DNA of 40,326 nucleotides from NCBI GenBank assembly GCA_964479445.1, contig CAYZMH010000017.1, positions 1 through 40,326 on the forward strand. The letters are read 5' to 3'. Source of the stretch: CAYZMH01 sp964479445 (GTDB lineage Bacteria > Bacteroidota > Bacteroidia > Bacteroidales > GCA-2748055). This document shows positions 33,337 through 40,326 of this stretch, piece after piece (position 1 is the stretch's first letter; every line of letters begins with the position of its first letter). Under the pieces are notes generated by a model that made no database searches, had not been told where the DNA came from, and saw nothing but the letters and a program-made list of their open reading frames with translations. The translations under genes were made by a program, and so were the position numbers.

Positions 33337-34957
33337 ATACTTCCTCCCCGCCTGAAAATGTGTGAAGCACCCTGACGTGCGGGATGTCCCGTTCAGGAAT
33401 GGTCATGATATCTTCCCCGGTCACCACGAAGTCGGCCAGTTTGCCCTCTTCCAGGCTTCCTTTCAGTCCCTCATCAAATGAAGCTTTCGCCGCCCAGCTG
33501 GTCATGGCTCGCAGGGCCTGTTCGCGCGACAGTGCCTCTTCTGCCATGAAGCCCCCTTCCGGGTAACCGGTAAGATCTTTGCGGGCCACCCCGGCATAGA
33601 AGCCGTAGAGCGGATTGATATTTTCCACCGGAAAATCGCTGCCGTTGGGAAGCCACCCGTTTTGCTCCAGCAGGGTTTTGTAGATATAGGCGCTCTTCAG
33701 TCGTGTTTCACCCAGCCGCTCTTCGGCCCAGTACATATCGGAGGTGGCGTGGGTTGTTTGTACCGAGGGCACCACGTTACAGGTTTTGAAAAGATCCACG
33801 TCCGCGGGATGGATCACCTGGGCGTGTTCAATGCGCCAGCGCCGGTTGTTGGGTCCGCCCAGGATATCGCCGTAAATTTTCAGCATGAGCCGGTTGGCCC
33901 CGTCGCCGATGCAGTGGGTTGCCACCTGGTACCCGTGGTCATAGGCGCGCCGGCAATGCTCCCGGAGCTCCTCTTCGGGGCTTACCAGGATGCCGCGGTT
34001 ACCCGGATCATCGCTGTAGGGTTCAATGAGACGCGCTCCGCGGGATCCCAGGGCGCCGTCGGCATAGAGCTTAACCGTGTTTACGGTGAGGTGGGGATTG
34101 TGCAGCACCCCCTTTTCCACGAACGCCCGGTAGTTGCTTTCACTGGGATTGACCATGGCGTTGATGCGCATTTTAAGGGTTCCGGACTGCTGGAGGGAGT
34201 CGATCAACCGGATCGTTTCGGTATCGAGTCCGGCATCGGTTACCGAGGTGAGTCCCACGGCAAAGCAGTTTTCCTGGGCTTTCAGGAGCCCTGCGATCAC
34301 CTCTTTCTTTCCCGGAGGTTCAATATGGCTGGCCACCCGGTCGATGGCGTTGTCCAGCAGGATGCCGATCATCTCCCCGTCGCGCAGCAGGATCTCCCCG
34401 CCCTCCACGTGCGTTCCTGCAGCCAGGCCTGCCACCTCCAGCGCCCTGGTATTGACCCACGCAGCGTGTCCGTCCACCCGTTTCAGCAGCACCGGGGTAT
34501 CGGGAAAGTGGCGGTCCAGCATGGTCCGGTCGGGAAACACCGGCTCTTCCCAGTCGTTCTGGTCCCACCCGCGCCCGGTGATCCAGGCGGGATTTAGTTT
34601 TTCTGCAAACGCCCTGCACCGTTCGATGATCTCCTGCGGAGAGGTGGTGCCTGTGAGGTCCACCTCGTTGAGGGAGAGTCCGTACCCGGTGAAATGGGCA
34701 TGCGGATCGTTCCACCCCGGGTAGATGAATTTCCCGGGCAGGGAGAGTGTGTCCTCCGCTTCATAGCTCTGCTCCAGTTCGGAGGCTTCGCCGGCGGCCA
34801 CGATCCGTCCGTCTCGTACTACCATGCCATCGGTGGTGGTAAAGGCTGAATCCACCGTGTATATGGTGGCGTCTTTTACCAGGAGATCCACCTTCTCCTT
34901 TTTCGTTCCGCATCCGGTCATGAATATCGCTGTTAAAAGAATGAGTATTCGGTTCAT
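33323..34957 (-). CDS. YtcJ-like amidohydrolase, lipoprotein
   Basis: From the ATG 34957 the protein starts MNRILILLTAIFMTGC, a lipoprotein signal with the lipobox cysteine at 16. A long open frame continues upstream but lacks similarity. The mature enzyme is a metal-dependent amidohydrolase of the YtcJ type: KFIYPGWNDPHAHFTGYG (first metal His pair), GRGWDQNDW, LYADGALGSRGA, VATHCIGDGANRLMLKIY and RWRIEHAQVIHP (metal His), NGSDFPVENINPL (catalytic Asp) near the end. Expected: hydrolysis of a cyclic or amide bond outside the cytosol. The substrate is unknown. The gene overlaps a GNAT gene by 14 nt. Confidence 0.93.
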   Translation of the reverse strand: MNRILILLTAIFMTGCGTKKEKVDLLVKDATIYTVDSAFTTTDGMVVRDGRIVAAGEASELEQSYEAEDTLSLPGKFIYPGWNDPHAHFTGYGLSLNEVDLTGTTSPQEIIERCRAFAEKLNPAWITGRGWDQNDWEEPVFPDRTMLDRHFPDTPVLLKRVDGHAAWVNTRALEVAGLAAGTHVEGGEILLRDGEMIGILLDNAIDRVASHIEPPGKKEVIAGLLKAQENCFAVGLTSVTDAGLDTETIRLIDSLQQSGTLKMRINAMVNPSESNYRAFVEKGVLHNPHLTVNTVKLYADGALGSRGARLIEPYSDDPGNRGILVSPEEELREHCRRAYDHGYQVATHCIGDGANRLMLKIYGDILGGPNNRRWRIEHAQVIHPADVDLFKTCNVVPSVQTTHATSDMYWAEERLGETRLKSAYIYKTLLEQNGWLPNGSDFPVENINPLYGFYAGVARKDLTGYPEGGFMAEEALSREQALRAMTSWAAKASFDEGLKGSLEEGKLADFVVTGEDIMTIPERDIPHVRVLHTFSGGEEVYAHR

Positions 34958-35265
34958 GGGGGCAATTTTCCATAAAAATACGCTTTTATACCGAAATGAA
35001 AAAAGGAGAGCGGGACCGGATAGAGGTCTGGATGCTCCCCCAACTGCGGGCAGTGAGACCGGCCGGGGAATGATGAGGAAAGACCGCCCGGGGAATTCGA
35101 GGTGAGCAGAAGACAGGGAGCGAGGCGTGGAGAATCCCTGTGCCGGATAGCACTCCATTGAGAACCAATGACGGATTTTCATATGCCTTTATCATAATTT
35201 TACCCATCTTTGCGTTATGTATAGCGTGCAGGGTTTCATCCTGCGTTTACAGACGGATTGAATGA
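34958..35265. other. Structured, GC-rich intergenic region without an assigned gene
   Basis: Between two divergent genes. It contains a 15-bp direct repeat (35057-35071 and 35082-35096, GACCGxCCGGGGAAT, one mismatch), CATTG/CAATG and GTGC/GCAC stems near 35130-35170, and the 5-bp stem GCAGG/CCTGC (35228-35232/35240-35244) in the leader of the next gene. I could not match it to RNase P, SRP RNA, tmRNA or a cobalamin riboswitch. An unknown small RNA is possible. Confidence 0.4.
35057..35096. repeat. 15-bp direct repeat, period 25
   Basis: GACCGGCCGGGGAAT and GACCGCCCGGGGAAT, one mismatch, with 10 nt between. Alone in the window. Confidence 0.6.
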
Positions 35266-36705
35266 ATGAACTGGAAGAATAGTTATATCACCGGGTTGCT
35301 CCTGTTAATGGCGGTGCTGGTCTATACCTGCCGGCCGGAACGCACCTACAGGGATGAATCCGATACCAAGCTGGTCTTTACCACCGACACGGTCTATTTC
35401 GATACGGTCTTTACCACGGTGGGGACGGTCACCCGTTCGTTCCGGGTAAAAAATCCGTACGACCGGTTTATAAAGATCGAGGATATTGTCCTGGCAGGCG
35501 GGGAGCGTTCGGTATTCCGGGTGAATGTGGACGGACAACCGGGAACGCAGTTCCGTAACTACGAGATTGCCCCCGGCGACAGCATGTACGTGTTCGTGGA
35601 GGCGACCCTCGATCCCAACAACGATCCCAACATCCTGCGGGTGCAGGATTCGGTGGTTTTTCTCACCAACGGCAATACGCAGGACGTGGACCTGGTGGCC
35701 TGGGGGCAGGATGTCCATATGAAAAGGGGTGAGGTGATCGAAGAGCCCACCACGTGGACGGCCGACAAGCCCTACCTGGTGATTGACAGCCTGGTAGTGG
35801 ATTCACTCCAGCGGCTGACCATTGAGGAGGGGGCCACCCTCTACATGCACAGCAATGCGTTTATCAAGGTGGAGGGTACCCTGGAGATCGCGGGGAGTCT
35901 GGATGCCCCGGTGGAGATACGGGGTGACCGGCTGGAGATGATGTACGACGATATTCCGGGGCAGTGGGGGTTCATCTATTTTGCCCCCGGCAGCGAGTCC
36001 AACCGCATCGAGCATGCCCGGATCGTAAACGGTGTGATTGGCCTGTGGGCTGATTCGCTGGTGGTCTCTTCCCCCGATCCGGTGCTGAGCATTGCAAACA
36101 CCGAGATCAACCAGATGAGTTACGACGGTATCCTGGCCCGCGGCACCTCGGTGGAGGCCCATAACCTGGTGGTGGGGGACTGCGGCAACAGCTGCATGGA
36201 GTTGCTCTATGAAGGATCCTACGAGTTCACCCACTGCACCTTTGCCAACTTCTGGCGGCAGGGCTTCTCATCCCGGCGCGCCCCTGCGCTGTTGATAGCC
36301 AACTATTTTGTATACGAGGATGCCAGCGGCATCGAGCAGGTTGAGGTTCGCGATATTACCAACGCGTCGTTCCGCAACTGCATCATTTACGGCGACCGGC
36401 TTCACGAGCTGGATGTTTTACGCCACCCCGACGGGGAGCTGAACTATTCGTTTGCCCATTGCCTGACGCGCATCGACCAGGATGAGCTGCCCTATGCCAC
36501 CGATCCCAACTTCGACTTCATTGTCAATAACGTGGATCCCCTTTTTGATTCCCTGCGTGTATCCTACGAGCTGGATACGCTCTCTCCCGCCCTGGACCAG
36601 GGACTGCTGGAGGCGGCCGTGGAGTTCCCTTTCGACAAGAAGGGCGACAGCCGGCTCGATGACGGGGAACCCGACCTGGGGGCATTTGAACGAATCGAAG
36701 AGTAG
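35266..36705 (+). CDS. Lipoprotein with parallel beta-helix (right-handed) repeats
   Basis: A 479-residue protein. The N-terminus MNWKNSYITGLLLLMAVLVY and the Cys in TCRPERTY form a probable lipoprotein signal, with a somewhat unusual VYTC lipobox. An Ig-like domain (VYFDTVFTTVGTVTRSFRVK, about 40-130) is followed by beta-helix turns: LTIEEGATLYMHSNAFIKVE, GTLEIAGSLDAPVEIRG, IEHARIVNGVIGLWADSLVV, NTEINQMSYDGILARG, CTFANFWRQGFSS. The C-terminal part, SPALDQGL then DLGAFE, is typical of Bacteroidetes surface proteins that end in a choice-of-anchor-like motif. Function unknown, likely cell-surface. The following gene is on the same strand 101 nt away. Confidence 0.85.
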   Translation: MNWKNSYITGLLLLMAVLVYTCRPERTYRDESDTKLVFTTDTVYFDTVFTTVGTVTRSFRVKNPYDRFIKIEDIVLAGGERSVFRVNVDGQPGTQFRNYEIAPGDSMYVFVEATLDPNNDPNILRVQDSVVFLTNGNTQDVDLVAWGQDVHMKRGEVIEEPTTWTADKPYLVIDSLVVDSLQRLTIEEGATLYMHSNAFIKVEGTLEIAGSLDAPVEIRGDRLEMMYDDIPGQWGFIYFAPGSESNRIEHARIVNGVIGLWADSLVVSSPDPVLSIANTEINQMSYDGILARGTSVEAHNLVVGDCGNSCMELLYEGSYEFTHCTFANFWRQGFSSRRAPALLIANYFVYEDASGIEQVEVRDITNASFRNCIIYGDRLHELDVLRHPDGELNYSFAHCLTRIDQDELPYATDPNFDFIVNNVDPLFDSLRVSYELDTLSPALDQGLLEAAVEFPFDKKGDSRLDDGEPDLGAFERIEE

Positions 36706-36734
36706 ACGCTGATATTTCCCGTTTTATCCCATAA

Positions 36735-36755
36735 ACAGGTAGAAGTTTCACCTGT
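36735..36755 (+). other. 6-bp inverted repeat between the lipoprotein and the phosphatase-family gene
   Basis: ACAGGT (36735-36740) and ACCTGT (36750-36755) with a 9-nt loop. No T-run follows, so it is either a weak terminator or an operator for the next gene. Confidence 0.35.
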
Positions 36756-36806
36756 GCACACGGCGGATTTTAAGGATCTCCGGGTGCATGCAATGGGTTC
36801 CCGCTG

Positions 36807-37805
36807 ATGCGAAAAACCTGTATATTGATGATCCTGGGGATGCTGGTGTTTATTCCGGGAACACAACTGGTTTCACCCGGACCGGGAACCTTCCGGCAGG
36901 GCAGTCGAACATCTTCCCTGTTGTTTTATAACGTGGAGAATCTTTTTCACCCCTCTGACGACGATTCGCCCGGCGATGATGCGTTTACACCGGGCGGTCT
37001 TCGTCACTGGACCTACGGGCGGTATCGCCGCAAGGTCACGGCCGTGGCGCGTGTGATCCATGCGGCCGGCGGGTGGGATCCGCCCCACCTGGTGGGACTG
37101 GCGGAGGTGGAGAACCGGCACGTGCTGGAGGACCTGGTCCGTCACCCGGTCCTGCTTCCCTACGACTACGGGATTGCCCATGCCGAGAGTCCGGATCACC
37201 GCGGCATCGATGTGGCCCTGCTCTACCGCAGGCCCCAGGTGCAAATCCTGCAGCAGCTGCCCCTGGAAGTTCGTGTTCCCGGCAGGGAGGGCGGTACCCG
37301 GGATATTCTGCGGGCGACCCTGGCGGTGCGCGAGGATACCCTGGAGGTGTTCCTGAATCACTGGATCTCCAAATACGGCGGCGTACTGGAGACCGAGCCC
37401 GGGAGGATTTACCAGGCGCGGTTGTTGCGTGATAGCATCGAGGCGGTATGCAGCCGTTTTCCCGGCCGGCTGGTGCTGGCGGCGGGGGATTTCAACGACG
37501 TGGCAGAGTCACGGAGCATGATCCGGCTCACGGAGGGTGGCCGGGTACGTTTGTGGCCGGTGGCCCCGGACAGGGGGAGTTACAAATACAGGGGTCGCTG
37601 GCAGTCCATCGACCATGTGCTGGTGGCGGGGGATACTGCCGGATTGAGAGGGACCCTTACGGTGGTGGAATTTCCCTTTTTACTGGAGCGCGATGAAAAA
37701 TACGGGGGACAGAAGCCATTCCGGAGCTATGCAGGGTACCGGTTTAACGGCGGAACCAGCGATCACCTTCCCCTGCTGTTCCGCTTCACTCTCCCGAAGC
37801 GGTGA
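36807..37805 (+). CDS. Endonuclease/exonuclease/phosphatase-family protein, exported
   Basis: A 332-residue protein with a signal peptide (about 1-22, ILMILGMLVFIPG). The EEP fold is shown by LLFYNVENLFHP (Asn/Glu metal site), VGLAEVENRHVLEDL (catalytic Glu), RGIDVALLY, FLNHWISKYGG (the His of the family's NHW motif), LAAGDFNDVAESRS (Asp/Asn), SIDHVLV and GTSDHLPLLF (Asp-His pair). Such Bacteroidetes proteins are secreted nucleases or phosphatases, possibly for phosphate scavenging. NHWISKYGG replaces the usual NHWPSRxGG. The last 20 nt overlap the convergent CCA gene tail to tail. Confidence 0.93.
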   Translation: MRKTCILMILGMLVFIPGTQLVSPGPGTFRQGSRTSSLLFYNVENLFHPSDDDSPGDDAFTPGGLRHWTYGRYRRKVTAVARVIHAAGGWDPPHLVGLAEVENRHVLEDLVRHPVLLPYDYGIAHAESPDHRGIDVALLYRRPQVQILQQLPLEVRVPGREGGTRDILRATLAVREDTLEVFLNHWISKYGGVLETEPGRIYQARLLRDSIEAVCSRFPGRLVLAAGDFNDVAESRSMIRLTEGGRVRLWPVAPDRGSYKYRGRWQSIDHVLVAGDTAGLRGTLTVVEFPFLLERDEKYGGQKPFRSYAGYRFNGGTSDHLPLLFRFTLPKR

Positions 37806-39234
37806 GCGGATGCACCACCTCGAGTCCGAGCTCCTTCCCCTTTTCAACCATCAGGTGATAGGCCTCTTGAAAGTCGTTGGAGATCTCCCCCTCCAGGATT
37901 GCTTCCTTGATGACCGATTTGATGATCCCGATCTCGCGCCCGGGCGGGATCCCGAATGCCTTCTGGATATCGTTGCCCGTTACCGGGGGCTGGAAATTAC
38001 GCACGTGGTCTTTCTCCTCGATCTCCACCAGTTTCTTTCGCACGATCTCAAAATTCTTCAGGTGGCGTTTCACGGTGCGCTCATTCTTGGAGGTGATATC
38101 GGCTTCGCACAGCAGCATCAGGTCATCGATCTCGTCACCCGCATCGAACAGGAGCCTGCGCACCGCCGAGTCGGTCACCCCATCCTGCGAGAGTCCGATG
38201 GGCCGCAGGTGCAGGCGAACCAGCTTGCGCACGTATTTCATCTTTTCGTTCATGGGGAGTTTCATGCGCCGGAAGATTCCGGGGATCATCTTGTACCCGA
38301 TGTAGTCGTGGGCGTGAAAGGTCCATCCCACGCCCTCCTCGAACTTCTTTGTGGCCGGTTTGGCCACATCATGCAGCAGGGCGGCCCAGCGCAGCCACAG
38401 GTTGCCATCCTGTGCAGCCACATTGTCGACTACCTCCAGGGTATGCTGGAGGTTGTCCTTGTGATGGAACCCGTCTCGTTTTTCCACCCCTTTCATGGCT
38501 TCGATCTCCGGCATGATGATCGCCAGGAGTCCGGATTCATCCAGCAACCGGAACCCGTCTCCCGGGCGGTCTGTCATCATGATCTTATTGATCTCCCCGG
38601 TGATCCGCTCCTGGGAGACGATTTGGATGCGCTCCCGCATGGATTGTATGGCCTCAAACGTGCCGGGTTCGATGCGGAAGCCGAGTCGTGCGGCAAACCG
38701 GATTCCGCGCAGCATCCTCAGCGGGTCGTCGCTGAAGGTTTTGACGGGATCCAGGGGGGTGCGCATGATCTTATTTTCCAGGTCCTTCAATCCGTCAAAG
38801 GGATCCACCAGCGTCCCGTAGTCCTGTTGATGGAGCGAGATTGCCAGGGCGTTGATCGTAAAATCACGCCGCCGCTGGTCATCTTCCAGTGATCCGTTCT
38901 CCACGATGGGTTTCCGCGAGGAGCTGCGGTACGACTCTTTCCGGGCGCCGACGAATTCGATCTCGGCATCCTTCCATTTCACCATGGCGGTGCCGAAGTT
39001 TTTAAAGACGCTCAGGGAAGCTCCCTTTCCAAGGTTGCGCCGGACCGCCCCTGCCAGGTCGATCCCGCTGCCGGTTACCACGATATCGATATCGGTCACC
39101 CCGGCCGTGGATCCGCCCAGGAGGAGGTCCCTGACGAAACCGCCGATCACATACGCCTGTTGGCCGTTCCGGGTAACCAGCTCCGAAACGATGCCAAACA
39201 CGGGATGGGTGAGGTATGACCGATAGTTCTCCAT
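37786..39234 (-). CDS. cca: CCA-adding tRNA nucleotidyltransferase with HD domain
   Basis: Adds or repairs the CCA end of tRNAs, using CTP and ATP. From the ATG 39234 it is 482 residues. The nucleotidyltransferase head has AYVIGGFVRDLLLG and the metal-binding VTDIDIVVTG, followed by DDQRRRDFTINALAISL (basic motif) and FSDDPLRMLRGIRFAARLGF. The HD domain is DNLQHTLEVVDN and WAALLHDVAKPATK. A few residues precede the ATG in the frame (to 39252), but the promoter box at 39242-39249 excludes them. Its start is almost leaderless. tRNA-Val in this window lacks an encoded CCA and needs this activity. The two sites are unlinked in transcription. Confidence 0.95.
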   Translation of the reverse strand: MENYRSYLTHPVFGIVSELVTRNGQQAYVIGGFVRDLLLGGSTAGVTDIDIVVTGSGIDLAGAVRRNLGKGASLSVFKNFGTAMVKWKDAEIEFVGARKESYRSSSRKPIVENGSLEDDQRRRDFTINALAISLHQQDYGTLVDPFDGLKDLENKIMRTPLDPVKTFSDDPLRMLRGIRFAARLGFRIEPGTFEAIQSMRERIQIVSQERITGEINKIMMTDRPGDGFRLLDESGLLAIIMPEIEAMKGVEKRDGFHHKDNLQHTLEVVDNVAAQDGNLWLRWAALLHDVAKPATKKFEEGVGWTFHAHDYIGYKMIPGIFRRMKLPMNEKMKYVRKLVRLHLRPIGLSQDGVTDSAVRRLLFDAGDEIDDLMLLCEADITSKNERTVKRHLKNFEIVRKKLVEIEEKDHVRNFQPPVTGNDIQKAFGIPPGREIGIIKSVIKEAILEGEISNDFQEAYHLMVEKGKELGLEVVHPLTASGE

Positions 39235-39241
39235 TGCGGTA

Positions 39242-39272
39242 CAAAAATACAAACTTTTGCTCCATCCGGAAA
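39242..39272 (-). promoter_or_regulatory. Promoter of the CCA-adding enzyme gene
   Basis: Minus strand: TTTC (39269-39272), 19 nt, TATTTTTG (39242-39249), a good TAnnTTTG with a one-base change at -33. It ends 7 nt before the ATG at 39234, so the leader would be only a few bases. It overlaps the divergent riboswitch promoter. Confidence 0.6.
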
Positions 39273-39285
39273 TTTCGTATATTTG
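39256..39285 (+). promoter_or_regulatory. Promoter of the thiamin receptor
   Basis: TTTG (39256-39259), 18 nt, TATATTTG (39278-39285): near-perfect Bacteroidetes promoter. The expected start near 39289 falls just before the TPP riboswitch begins (39298), as required. Confidence 0.75.
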
Positions 39286-39297
39286 CAGTGCAAAACC

Positions 39298-39382
39298 TTC
39301 TCTAAGGGGGGTGCCTTAATAAAACGGGCTGAGATTATACCCTTAGAACCTGGACCGGGTAATGCCGGCGTAGGGAAAAGAA
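39298..39382 (+). promoter_or_regulatory. TPP riboswitch (THI element)
   Basis: Thiamin-pyrophosphate aptamer with all conserved pieces in order: GGGGGTGCC, CTGAGA (39329-39334), ACCCTTAGAACCTG (39339-39352) and GGGTAATGCCGGCGTAGGGA (39357-39376). TTCT (39298-39301) and AGAA (39379-39382) close stem P1. The gene start is only 36 nt after the aptamer and no T-run hairpin follows, so control by blocking translation is more likely than termination. TPP should turn the receptor gene off. Confidence 0.97.
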
Positions 39383-39417
39383 CGTTGCCTGATGTGTAAA
39401 TCTTAAAAAACGGAATT

Positions 39418-40326
39418 ATGAAGAGACAAGCTCTGACCGGGCTTGTGTGGCTTGTCATGGCCATGCAGGCTTCGGCGCAATTTACGGTCTCTGGTACGAT
39501 TGTCGATCAAAGCGGCGATCCCCTCCAGGGAGCCGGGGCCGTGATCAGTGAATTGAACAGAGGAGGTACCACCGATGAAGACGGGGTATTCTCTATCGGG
39601 GATGTACCCCGGGGGACGTACAACCTGGTCGTCTCCTTTATCGGGTATGAAACCAGGACCCGGACCATTGAAGTGACCGGAGACAGGGAGCTCGGTGAAC
39701 TCACCCTGGTGCAGCGATCCTTCCTGGGGGAAGAGGTGATCGTGCGTGCTTACCGGGCGGGCGAGGAGACCCCGGTGGCTTACACCAACGTGGACGAAGC
39801 CGAGTTGGAGACGCGGGATTTCGGACAGGATGTTCCGGCCCTGCTATCATCGACCCCTTCGGTGGTGACCACTTCGGACGCAGGGCACGGGATCGGCTAT
39901 TCGTCGATGCGCATACGCGGAACGGATGCCAACCGGATCAACGTGACCATCAACGGAATTCCCCTGAATGATGCGGAGACCCATGCTGTATTCTGGGTGG
40001 ATCTGCCCGATTTTGTCAATTCGGTGGACAATATCCAGGTGCAGCGCGGGGTGGGAACATCCACCAACGGTGCTGCTGCGTTCGGGGGGACGGTGAATTT
40101 CCAGACCCGCACCCTGGAGAAAGAACCCTATGCCACCTATGACGGGACGGCGGGATCGTTCAACACTTTCCGGAACTCGGTTGCAGCGGGGACCGGACTG
40201 ATCAACGACCGCTTCGCGGTGGATCTGCGGTTGTCCGATATGCATTCAGATGGCTATATCGATCGCTCATGGACCGATATGGAGTCATATTATGTCTCGG
40301 CGGGCTATTTCGGGGAGTCCACGACT
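39418..40326 (+). CDS. TonB-dependent receptor, thiamin uptake (3' end outside window)
   Basis: The first 303 codons are visible. A signal peptide (1-20, ending QASA) precedes a carboxypeptidase-regulatory-like domain: FTVSGTIVDQSGDPLQGAGA and GTYNLVVSFIGYETRT (about 22-90). The plug domain contains PALLSSTPSVVTTSDAGHG, MRIRGTDANRINVTINGIPL, FWVDLPDFVNSVDNIQVQRG and VGTSTNGAAAFGGTVNFQT. The barrel begins with GSFNTFRNSVAAGTGL. It imports a ligand across the outer membrane with TonB energy. The TPP riboswitch in front makes thiamin or a precursor the likely ligand, as in the OMR1-type thiamin receptors of Bacteroidetes. Inner-membrane partners (PnuT-like) would lie beyond the edge. Confidence 0.95.
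   Translation, partial: MKRQALTGLVWLVMAMQASAQFTVSGTIVDQSGDPLQGAGAVISELNRGGTTDEDGVFSIGDVPRGTYNLVVSFIGYETRTRTIEVTGDRELGELTLVQRSFLGEEVIVRAYRAGEETPVAYTNVDEAELETRDFGQDVPALLSSTPSVVTTSDAGHGIGYSSMRIRGTDANRINVTINGIPLNDAETHAVFWVDLPDFVNSVDNIQVQRGVGTSTNGAAAFGGTVNFQTRTLEKEPYATYDGTAGSFNTFRNSVAAGTGLINDRFAVDLRLSDMHSDGYIDRSWTDMESYYVSAGYFGESTT

Noticed and set aside
34990..35165. RNase P RNA, SRP RNA or cobalamin riboswitch
   Set aside because: GAGGAAAGACCG and CCCAACTGCGGG only partly recall conserved boxes. Order and partner motifs are wrong.
1..40326. CRISPR array, transposase, rRNA operon or prophage
   Set aside because: No regularly spaced repeats, transposase motifs, rRNA segments or phage structural genes were seen.

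Overview
The window reads as chromosomal DNA of a Bacteroidota (Bacteroidetes) bacterium. The evidence is several promoters of the Bacteroidetes type (TTTG, about 19 nt, TAnnTTTG), almost no Shine-Dalgarno sequences, a SusC/TonB-type receptor with an N-terminal carboxypeptidase-regulatory-like domain, a DUF6146-like protein, many lipoproteins and small beta-barrel proteins, and a UDP-GlcNAc 2-epimerase. Coding DNA is fairly GC-rich for the phylum. The toxin-antitoxin island near the left end is clearly AT-rich. Family and genus cannot be fixed from the sequence alone.

Layout. 1-717: 5' part of a CoA-disulfide-reductase/NADH-oxidase-like flavoprotein (minus). 718-2244: AT-rich island with a HigB/HigA-type toxin-antitoxin pair, bracketed by inverted copies of a 36-nt repeat. 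2245-6632: argB-argD-argC-argJ, the acetyl-cycle half of arginine synthesis. 6743-7369: a small unknown gene, tRNA-Val(TAC) and a terminator. 7506-10780: three coupled genes, HAD-IB phosphatase, UbiA-type polyprenyl-phosphate phosphoribosyltransferase and GT-C-like membrane protein. They suggest a polyprenyl-phosphate-pentose glycosylation route. 10920-14461 (minus): sulfotransferase, Tat-exported aldo/keto reductase with Fe-S motifs, MscS channel. 14519-17404: thioredoxin-fold lipid-side/periplasmic protein and a second GT-C protein.

17524-22102 (minus): Na+/alanine symporter, membrane-anchored MutS-like ATPase, lipoprotein. 22339-25807: TauE/SafE permease facing wecB, then a beta-barrel protein. 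25882-32054: DUF6146-like protein, then a sigma-54 two-component pair (NtrC-type regulator and histidine kinase) divergent from an HlyD adaptor and a TolC channel, with a good -24/-12 promoter in between. 32259-37805: small barrel protein, GNAT enzyme plus amidohydrolase lipoprotein, beta-helix lipoprotein, endonuclease/exonuclease/phosphatase-family protein. 37786-39234 (minus): CCA-adding enzyme. 39256-40326: a promoter, a TPP riboswitch and the start of a TonB-dependent receptor, almost certainly for thiamin.

How they work together. Arginine synthesis and core RNA functions (tRNA-Val, CCA enzyme) sit beside an envelope and glycan theme: two GT-C proteins, UbiA/HAD, sulfotransferase, WecB, barrel proteins and lipoproteins. 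The most promising systems are the HAD-UbiA-GT-C operon, the sigma-54 circuit that drives an adaptor/channel pair lacking its transporter, and the repeat-bounded TA cassette with an operator built into its promoter and a predicted leaderless mRNA.
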